Made by a program: the position numbers and the translations under genes. This document shows positions 56,926 to 64,000 of a stretch of 64,000 nt of DNA, in pieces. This stretch comes from Ochotona curzoniae. Taxonomy: Eukaryota; Chordata; Mammalia; Lagomorpha; Ochotonidae. The notes under the pieces were generated by a model. The model ran no database searches, was not told the DNA's origin, and worked only from the letters and a program-made list of their open reading frames with translations. Position 1 is the first letter of the stretch; every line of letters begins with the position of its first letter. Where the stretch lies: NCBI RefSeq assembly GCF_017591425.1, contig NW_024467106.1, forward strand, positions 24,046,501 through 24,110,500. The letters are read 5' to 3'.

Positions 56926-57265
56926 TTTTATTTATTTTTATTAGAAAATCAGATTTACAGAGAAAAGGAGGGACAGAAATATCTTCCATTTGCTGGTTCA
57001 TTCTCCAGATGAAACAGCTAAGAAACAGCTGCTAAGAAATATCCACAGTGGCTGGAACTGGGTTGATCCAATCAGAATCCAGGAGCTAGGAGCTTCCTTG
57101 GTGTCTCCCACGTGGGTGCAGGATCCCAAGGCTTTGGGCCATACTCCACTGCCACAAACAGGGAGCTGGAAGGGAAGTGGAGCACTTGGGATATGAACTA
57201 GCAGCCACATGGAATCCTGGTGTGTGCAAGACGAGGATTTTAGCCGCTAGCTATCATGCTTGACC
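56926..57265 (-). mobile_element. CSINE copy
   Basis: Full-length minus-strand SINE: ttttatttatttttattaga tail, cagatttacagagaaaagga, gtgtctcccacgtgggtgca, ggatcccaaggctttgggcc, gggagctggaagggaagtgg, head ending tagctatcatgcttgacc. Direct repeats cctaagttgtt (56901-56911) and cctaagttatt (57266-57276) flank it, 10 of 11 matching. A short extra block near 57005-57045 (cagctaagaaacagctgcta) looks like a local duplication. Confidence 0.92.
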
Positions 57266-57371
57266 CCTAAGTTATTCTTAATAGCAGCTTTGTTGCTTGA
57301 CCAAGTGTGTAGATATGCTAGGACACCTTTGTTGGCTCACTTTTTCTTATTTCATTGCTGTTCAATATTCT

Positions 57372-57412
57372 CCATCCACCCATCCATTCATCCATCCCTT
57401 CATCCATCCCAT
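57372..57412. repeat. (CATC)n tetranucleotide repeat
   Basis: About ten imperfect CATC/CACC/CATT units on the plus strand. Confidence 0.9.
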
Positions 57413-57419
57413 GATAGTC

Positions 57420-57545
57420 ATGAGCCACAGGCGGTTACTGAGCATGTAACATGTGACTAGTGTAACTAGAAAGGAATTTTAAAAAATTAAATCCATTTAA
57501 ATCAAATATCCACAGGTGGCTAGTGATTATATATTATCAATACAG
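57420..57545. repeat. possible ancient DNA-transposon relic
   Basis: The stretch gtcatgagccacaggcggtt, actgagcatgtaacatgtga, ctagtgtaactagaaaggaa and caggtggctagtgattatat follows the order of a common old mammalian repeat (agccacatgtggctattgag type). I cannot name it with confidence. Confidence 0.45.
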
Positions 57546-57549
57546 TTCC

Positions 57550-58020
57550 CGAAGCTGTGGGCAAAGAAACAACCAGGGTTTCTCCGCCAAGGAGTTCGTT
57601 GTTTGCCTGGGGATCAATGCACTTTGCTTCTTTTCTAGTAAAAACAGGAGGTTATAGGCAGCAAACAGCTTTGTGGCACTGTAACTATGCTGCTGAGGGC
57701 TGAATATTTTAAGCATTGAAATCAAACAAGATGGTTTTGTTTCTTTAAGGTTCAAAATCATGGTATGTTTTCTTTTTGCTTTGTGTTTGACTATGGTTTT
57801 CTTGCATCTTTATGGTTTTCTGCTTTATCCTGTTCTCATGGTATAAGAACTGTATTCCCTCAATACAGGGAGAGCTTCCAGTTGCTTTTTGAAATGGTCT
57901 GTGTTTAATGGGATCTACTCTTTATGAAGAGTTAATCCTAAGAATCTGGGAATTCCTACATTAATTTTGGTCGCTTGCTTTCTTAAGTGGCTGAATAGCT
58001 GATGTCTTATCTTACTCTTG
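57550..58020. other. single-copy stretch, no gene seen
   Basis: No recognised repeat or coding evidence. A 74-codon minus frame at 57537-57761 is featureless. Confidence 0.45.
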
Positions 58021-58028
58021 AGTTAATT

Positions 58029-58510
58029 TATTCACGCATTCAATAAATACTTGTGGAACACTACTAAATATCACATATTGTCATAGACCTGGGAAATCAG
58101 AAGCAAACAAATCAAATACTTATATTCATGAAGTTTTTATCTCAGCAGAGAGAGATAACCAATAAAAAATACATAAAATAATGTCAGATAGTGAAAATAA
58201 ATCACAGTAAGGAGGATAGATAATACCGTGAATAAAGGAAGGTTTGTGACTCTCTTACACAGGTAGCTCACAGAAAGCTTCATTAGTAAGGTGGCAGTTT
58301 GGGCAGAGCCCAAAAGAATAACGAGAAAGTTGCTGTGGGAATGTTGCATTAACAACATACCCTGCCAAGGGACCATCAAATATTCTCAAATGAAACAATT
58401 TGGGATGGTGAGTTGAATTTTTCCTGTGGTTAGGCTGTCAATGTGTCCTATTTGGTGTGAATGGCAGAACAGAAGCTAGAGATCTTAAAGGCAGTTAACT
58501 GTAAGGCGGA
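58029..58510 (-). mobile_element. L2 fragment
   Basis: The plus strand is the complement of L2 3' sequence: ttcacgcattcaataaatac at the edge, then gggaaatcagaagcaaacaa, aataatgtcagatagtgaaa and acagaagctagagatcttaa further in. It is the longest L2 relic here, about 480 bp, with the L2 reading frame lost. Confidence 0.72.
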
Positions 58511-58514
58511 AAGA

Positions 58515-59385
58515 TCATTATTAGAGATCTTAGCTTGAAGGGAGAAGAGAATGATGCAGTGTGACTAACACCTCTGAGTGCATTGGTTTGCAAGAGAATG
58601 TGAGAAAGGGGTCATCAGGTGGTGAGACAGCTGACTTTGTAGCAGCAGTTCCTGAGTATTTGGACTTTGATATCATAATCAAGTAGGTTGCTGGTCCACA
58701 TCTTTCTCTTCAACTACAAGTTTTCTTTCTTTGTGTTCTGGATTGTTTGCTTTATGTATCCTGGTTTATCAAATAATAATATTAACTGTTTTGCACATCA
58801 ACCAATTCCTTACTATTTGTTGGTCACAACAAATCTCATTCTCTTATTGGATCTATCATCCATTATCTATATATTTCCATATTTACTTAGTTTAACATTT
58901 TGTGTAAGGAAAGTAAATTCGTGTCACATTGAGGTTCAATTTGCAGATGTTGTTGAGGCATGATAGGCTGACCAAACGAGAAAGTCTTTTATGAGCCATC
59001 ACAAAAAAGTGATGTAAAAATGAGGAAGTATTCCAGATTTAATCCCTGACTACTAAGTTCTGAAATTCCAACTATATGAGGAGTGCAGTGATTGGCCAGT
59101 TGTAGTTTCACTGCATGTGTTGTGCTAAGGGTCAACGTTACAGGACTGTAAAGTAAGGGTTTTGTAGAGTGACTTTTGGAAGTTCCTGGGAAGCTAAAAT
59201 AGTAGTCAAGGTTTGGGAGACAGACATCAGTAATTATAATTTAATGATATCAATGTCAGAAACAGACATTTTTAAAAAATATATAAAAATTTAAATGGAG
59301 AAAGAGTTTCCTGAGGAGTTGGGTGTGTAGTTTAAAAAGATTATGATTAAAAGCTTTTTTTCCTTTTTCCTAATGGAAAACTATG
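58515..59385. other. single-copy stretch, no gene seen
   Basis: No gene. The 91-codon plus frame at 58688-58963 is hydrophobic (phenylalanine, leucine, isoleucine) because the region is T-rich. It shows no known family. Confidence 0.4.
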
Positions 59386-59388
59386 TGG

Positions 59389-59455
59389 AAGACTGGCACT
59401 GTAGCTAAAAAGCAAAGACTTAGAGCTGGATTTCTGGGATTTGAAGTCCATCTGT
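59389..59455 (+). mobile_element. CSINE head fragment
   Basis: Plus-strand head: aagactggcactgtagctaa, gacttagagctggatttctg, ggatttgaagtccatctgtt. The following 59500-59545 (cctggaaggcagggagctgg) resembles the opposite strand of a SINE body, so a rearranged copy is possible. Confidence 0.5.
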
Positions 59456-60662
59456 TAAAACCTGACAGCTTGTTAAATAAGCAGTAGCCTGCAGGCCTGG
59501 AAGGCAGGGAGCTGGAAGCAATCTTTTGGGATTTGGACTCAATTAAATGAATATGTAATGATTATCATTAGGTTGCAGGCCCAGAGTTGTTCCTCGAGGC
59601 CAGAGAATCAGGAGCTATATTTTCCTGAGTGTAGGAAACACAATATAAATAGGGAGATGTTCACGTAACGAAGTGCTTACTTTATGTGCATGCTCAGCAG
59701 CAGAGAGTAAGACTCAAAAGTATTACAGAAATAATTGCCAAATTAGAAAAGGTTATGAAACTCAGTACCCTTGCTGGTGGTACCAAAGAATGAATAGAAT
59801 CTTTCAGGTGGGATCCGGCAGGTGGGAATCCTTCAGGTCAGACTGGCATACAAGTAACCCGTTCATCTCCAGATAGTTTGGTATGATTTTCCTTAGCATG
59901 AAGAGTGCTGGGGTCAGAGGCTGCCACATCCTGGGTTAGCATGTGCTGTTTTAATCTACTGAGAACCTGATTTTGACTTTTGCACATGATACACTTCCTT
60001 TGCTCTACCTTCTGCTATTTTTTTTTTACCAACTGCAAAATTAATACTATATCCATGGTGCATTCCATAGTGGAGAGAGCTGGAATTTACTAATCTACAT
60101 TATTAAATATTTTCATGTATTTGCATTTTTTCCTGCTTATCAGGAATGTGCAGTGACAGAGACAAAGCAAGGTAAGCTTCGGTAAGAATGTACTATAGAA
60201 AAGTGCACATCATTTTGATATTGAAGAAGGGAAGTAGGATGCGGGCGATCCAGACTTTGGAAGAAACTTATAAATACATTTCCCAATTCAAACATTTCCA
60301 TTCTTTCTCCAGAAGAGAAATCGCAATGGAAGACGTTATCTCGGTTACAATCTCACTTGAAGCTATAACATTTTCCTCTTATAATAAATTTAGGCCTACT
60401 CAGAACTGTAAAGACATTATTTCTGAAAACAGAAAGGATAATTTCACTTTTAAAATGAACTCTTTTTTTTGCCTGTTAGAGCAAAACATACACCCTGTGT
60501 ATAATTAAAAAAGCATAGAGAAGGAGGAAACCGTGTGGTAATCTCATCTCCCTGTGTTAGTTACATAGATAACATTATGGAACATTTGACGTTATGTTTG
60601 AAAGGTAAAGCAATTCGGAAGACCTCTCATATTGCAGCATTTAATAGAATTCAGTCCTAACA

Positions 60663-60732
60663 CTCAAAACCTTTCTTACACCTCCTGTTTATTTTATTCC
60701 AAAGACTCAAAACCTTTCTTTATTTTATTCCA
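60663..60732. repeat. short imperfect tandem duplication
   Basis: ctcaaaacctttctt occurs at 60663-60677 and 60706-60720, each followed by tattttattcca. The first copy has an extra 12-base insert (acacctcctgtt) that is absent from the second. Confidence 0.85.
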
Positions 60733-60780
60733 TTTTTAAAATATTGCTTACATGGCTGAGAAAGATGCATGTCCATGTGG

Positions 60781-60816
60781 CTTCAGACAGGGTTCAGACA
60801 GGCTTCACATAGGGCT
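60781..60816. repeat. 11-base tandem repeat, about 3 units
   Basis: Three imperfect units: cttcagacagg, gttcagacagg, cttcacatagg, then a partial gctt. A minisatellite-like seed with no evident function. Confidence 0.75.
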
Positions 60817-61113
60817 TTTAAATATCTTTCATAGTGATACACCAGCACAAGTTACTTACATCTGAGATAACCTTACACTTTCAGTTCAAAAGACAAGTGC
60901 ATATTCAGATCTACACCACAAGCATATGGTCTATTAATAAAGGTAGACAAGGAAGAATGACCAGGATTTGGAAATCCTGATATGTGTAAAGTAGGAGAAA
61001 CATAAAGACTGTTGTAAATGTCTCAAGTGCAAAGTCTTCATGAAAGTACTGAGCAAAATATCATTCACTCTGCTATCAATACAGCATATTTTGTTCATCA
61101 GAGAATTAATTTT

Positions 61114-61401
61114 TGAAAGATTTATTTACTTGGATATGCAGAGTTACAGAAGAGACAGATGAGAGACAGAAAGATCTGCCTTCTGCATTCTCCAACGGTG
61201 CACAACAGACATGGTTGGACCAAACCAAGCCAAGTTCCAGAAGCTTCCTCCAGGTTTCCCATGTGGGTGTAGGAGCCCATGCATCTTGGCCAGCCTCTAC
61301 TCCTTTCTCAGGCACATTAGCAGGGAGCTGAATTGAAGTGAGTAGCTGGGATGCTGGCATCACAGGTAGTAGTTTTGCCCACTGGGCCACAATGCTGGCC
61401 C
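61114..61401 (-). mobile_element. CSINE copy
   Basis: Minus-strand SINE: gaaagatttatttacttgga tail, cagagttacagaagagacag, ttccagaagcttcctccagg, tttcccatgtgggtgtagga, gcagggagctgaattgaagt, head ending ccacaatgctggcccc. The direct repeat of 15 bases at 61099-61113 and 61402-61416 (two differences) fits a target-site duplication. The overlapping 118-codon minus frame is not a gene. Confidence 0.92.
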
Positions 61402-61404
61402 CAG

Positions 61405-62705
61405 AGAACTTATTTTCAACAAAAATCACATTGTCATTACTATTAAAACCTGCAATGATCATTTTTTTTTGTTTGTTTTTAAATTTGAAAATTCCAGATG
61501 TGGGACCATACTTCTAGATAGTAGTTTTTGAAGGTCTGCTTATTTATTTTGGTGATTTTTACATAGTTAATTAGGGTAATAAGGGGCTAGATGCTATTAA
61601 ACAAATATTTAAACAATTGATGATTGGATAGATAAATATAGTGATTTGGTATTGAGAATGTTGTTCAATGGTATTATTTAGTCCACAGGGGAAGAATCAT
61701 ACTGAGTAGAAAAATTTGCCATAGCTGTGGTAAGTTAGACGAGCTTGTGTGTTGAGGACCATGTGAAATTATCAGGTTGTTGCACTGCTAGGCCTAACAC
61801 AATGCAATCTCATGCAATCTCGAGTTGCTCTTTAGCAAATAAGATTTGTCAGGCTGGCGAACAAGCTCTGATACACAAGCGTGGGCAACCTTCCATGTCA
61901 CAGTGAATGACAGTGTGGGTTATTTGCTCAGAAATCTCAGTCATAAGGCAGCCTATCCAGGGTTAATTTCATGTATCTGTTTGGGAGGAACTGTTTCTCT
62001 TGTTTTCATAGGTTCATCATACATAGAGTCCTCACCCTGAAGGATGTCGAGTGGTCTCTATCATGTGGAAACACTGGGTATTTTTCTAGCGTGGCATCCC
62101 AGCAGCATTTGACATTGATGCTCCTTCCTTCCTTCCTCCCCTTTACTTCCAGAATATTGCTCCCTTTGTGTTCTGCTTTGGGCTTTGGCTTTCTAGTCTT
62201 CTGTGTGGGTTCCTTCCATCTGCTTCTACTTCATGCATGTTATTTTTAAAACTCACCCTATTTAACTTTGACCTCTACCTAGTGTCCGTATTTGTCCCTC
62301 CGGAGAAGTTCACCTTTCACAAGCAAGTAATAAGCCTCAGATTTATAACTTAAGCTCAGCTTCCTACACAGTAGGTTCATGTATAAGTACTTATGAAACA
62401 TCTGCACTTCTGTAACTCACACATCTCAAATTCAAAAACTAAACTCAATTAACTCATCATTTCTCTTTAATTTATGTTTTCTTTTCATTGGTCTTCTGTT
62501 TGGTAATTTCATTTACCTGATTGACCAAATCAGACACCCAAGTGACCGTCTTCACTTCCATCATTGTCCTAATTGCTTGTTGGTCCTGCAGATGGAGATT
62601 CAGAAATGATTGTCAGAACAACTCTCCTTTCTTTATCCTCACGGCTTCTGTCTCATGCTAAATCCCTGGTATCTTCCTCCTTGATCACTGAAATTTCCTC
62701 CTAAG
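61405..62705. other. single-copy stretch, no gene seen
   Basis: No gene. 61560-61740 begins like the unnamed lagomorph repeat (acatagttaattagggtaat), but the resemblance does not continue far. A CTTC-rich tract lies at 62121-62145. The hydrophobic 92-codon frame at 61971-62249 is T-rich and shows no known family. Confidence 0.4.
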
Positions 62706-62709
62706 GTTA

Positions 62710-63255
62710 TGAGACCACAACCAGACACTCACAGAGACCACAGCAGACACAGAGATGCTAAAGTTTAGAGCCTTTATTTACCAGCTGGGAGGACAGCCTC
62801 CAGCGAACCCTGGAGAATCTGCTGTGCTTGTCCATAACATCCAAGAGTTTGTAAGCCTTAGTCACATCCTCTTTGACACAGGCCTCCTGGAGAGCAAGTG
62901 ATTACAGACACAGTGACAAATTAACAATCTTGTTTACTTGTTTACCCTATTTATGCTGGGTAATTGGGTTTGCAGGTGGTCAGCCTTCCCCTCATCCTCA
63001 GATTAGCAATCCTCTACAAAGTTCCCCTTGACCGCCTGGCTAAAACACAGATCTTTCATATGTTTATCTTTACTAGGCAGTTGGCCAGTTCAAAGCTTGG
63101 GAGTTTCCATACATCTGACAAGGCTCCAAGAGTAACCTTGTGAGGAAAGAATGCCCAAGCTTGAGAAAATAAGATGCCTTACACCTGCTCCATTCTGCCC
63201 ATAGCCTTGTTACTTCCTAGGCCGAAGTATGCTGAACTACAAAGAATTCCTGACA
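62710..63255 (-). mobile_element. endogenous retrovirus 3' LTR
   Basis: About 546 bp on the minus strand with retroviral LTR organisation. It begins TGTCAGGAATTC directly after a polypurine tract (63256-63269). An AATAAA signal (complement at 62773-62778) is followed by a U5-like region rich in tgtctctg motifs, and the end is ...TCTCA at 62710. TG/CA ends are therefore present. A polypurine tract on the outer side makes this a 3' LTR or a recombined one rather than a random solo copy. Family not identified. Any envelope or pol remnants are too decayed to see. Confidence 0.75.
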
Positions 63256-63269
63256 GCTCCCCCTTCATC
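63256..63269 (-). other. retroviral polypurine tract
   Basis: On the minus strand, gatgaagggggagc lies immediately upstream of the TG that opens the LTR. This is the position and composition of the plus-strand DNA priming site of a retrovirus. Confidence 0.7.
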
Positions 63270-63482
63270 ACACTTAACAACTTTGTCTTCAGGTTTATTC
63301 TGGCCCAGTGTGTTCTCTTCTTGCTGCTGAAATAACCACACTGATGGGAAATCTGATGATGTCATTATCTTGCTAAATGACTCCCTTAGTATTAAGGACA
63401 ATCTGTAAATTGCAAAATAACAAAGTGTCCACTGGACTCCCTTTTCACCTACATTACACTGTTGTCCAAAGACTTTAAGCAT
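63270..63482 (-). pseudogene. possible ERV internal remnant
   Basis: Sequence upstream of the LTR on the minus strand, where a provirus would carry the end of its internal region. An 81-codon minus frame (63237-63482) runs from here into the LTR. I do not recognise a retroviral protein in it, so the assignment rests on position alone. Confidence 0.3.
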
Positions 63483-63484
63483 GT

Positions 63485-63735
63485 TAGTCTCCTTTTAGTC
63501 TGTCTATATGGCTCACTTTGCTATATATATACATAGCATATTTGTACACATATGTTATATAAACATACATATATTCCTGACATTAACTTTTCCAAAGCTC
63601 TGAACACTAAATAGCACTCATTTTCTGGGATTCAATATTTTCTCTAAGATGCTACTTTTTGTCCTCTTCTCTCTAATCTCCACTTGTACTTCCTCCATTT
63701 CTCTCCCATCCACTGCTTTACTCCTCACATGTCCC
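63485..63735. other. AT-rich stretch, no gene seen
   Basis: Alternating TA/CA tract at 63520-63575, then T/C-rich sequence. No repeat family or coding evidence. Confidence 0.45.
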
Positions 63736-63740
63736 CCAGT

Positions 63741-63920
63741 CAGGAACTCAACTCAGGTCCCATGTGGTTGGCATAAACACAACTATTTGAACCATCACTT
63801 GCTACTTCCCACACAGGAAGGTAAAATCATGAGTGGAACTAGGGCTTGACCAAGGCTTCCAATATGGGATATGGGTTTCTCAAGAGCTATCTTAATAGTT
63901 AGGCCAAACATCTGACCCTC
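63741..63920 (-). mobile_element. old CSINE, 3' part missing
   Basis: Minus-strand old-subtype SINE: caggaactcaactcaggtcc, catgtggttggcataaacac, accatcacttgctacttccc, tccaatatgggatatgggtt, head complement tcttaatagttaggccaaac. The tail side (left) is not recognisable. Confidence 0.75.
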
Positions 63921-64000
63921 AGTTATCCTCTCTTCCAAGAGACTTTCCATAATTATTTCAGCCCGAGTAGCTACCTTTCATCTGTGCTAACATGGGACTG

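Larger units (their letters stand above)
59560..61105. other. single-copy stretch, no gene seen
   Basis: No repeat family recognised. Contains the small tandem duplications at 60663-60732 and 60781-60816. The 106-codon plus frame at 60188-60508 has no recognisable domain. Confidence 0.45.

Noticed and set aside
57372..57412. CRISPR-like direct repeats
   Set aside because: Simple tetranucleotide microsatellite in a mammalian sequence. No spacer structure.

Overview
The window is nuclear DNA from a mammal, with no bacterial, plasmid or phage character. The base composition is AT-rich. Every open reading frame is short (none longer than 146 codons), none shows a recognisable protein domain apart from decayed LINE-1 ORF2, and I see no CpG island, splice-framed exon, tRNA, rRNA or snRNA gene. 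The organism is a lagomorph. About 36 copies or fragments of the lagomorph C-type tRNA-derived SINE (CSINE) are scattered on both strands, and two L1 3' ends share a lagomorph-type 3' UTR. The younger SINE copies (for example 4077-4415 and 11543-11872) carry a variant that I associate from memory with pika (Ochotona) rather than rabbit. That genus-level call is an inference.

Layout. 1-4430: an L1 ORF2 3' fragment split by a CSINE, then a run of five more CSINEs. 4430-11540: mostly single-copy sequence holding a SINE with an AC/AG microsatellite, a twin-primed (internally inverted) L1 at 7711-9434 with matching target-site duplications, and an old L1M fragment. 11540-20330: a young CSINE, an MLT1-type LTR, old L1M, two MER5-type DNA-transposon relics and an L2. 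20330-20935: a cluster of four SINE fragments, two of them arranged as an inverted pair. 20935-37000: sparse SINEs, two diverged copies of an unnamed lagomorph repeat (22440 and 32636), an old LTR-like repeat and long AT-rich single-copy stretches. 37000-44650: dense SINEs (one with a perfect 16-bp target duplication), an L1M 3' UTR and a candidate retroviral LTR at about 44152-44645. 44650-64000: L2 and MIR relics, an MLT1 LTR, a second lagomorph L1 3' UTR, more SINEs and an endogenous-retrovirus 3' LTR with its polypurine tract at 62710-63269.

Taken together this looks like intergenic or deep intronic sequence shaped by L1 activity: L1 copies, SINEs mobilised by L1, older MaLR, hAT and L2/MIR layers, and a few ERV remnants. 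Four non-repetitive stretches (18860-19310, 21030-21360, 35930-36230, 40230-40640) contain clustered homeodomain, octamer or AP-1 type motifs and are the best places to look for conserved regulatory DNA. I found no evidence of a new molecular system. The items most worth checking are the rearranged or nested transposons, the two LTRs and the unnamed repeat families.
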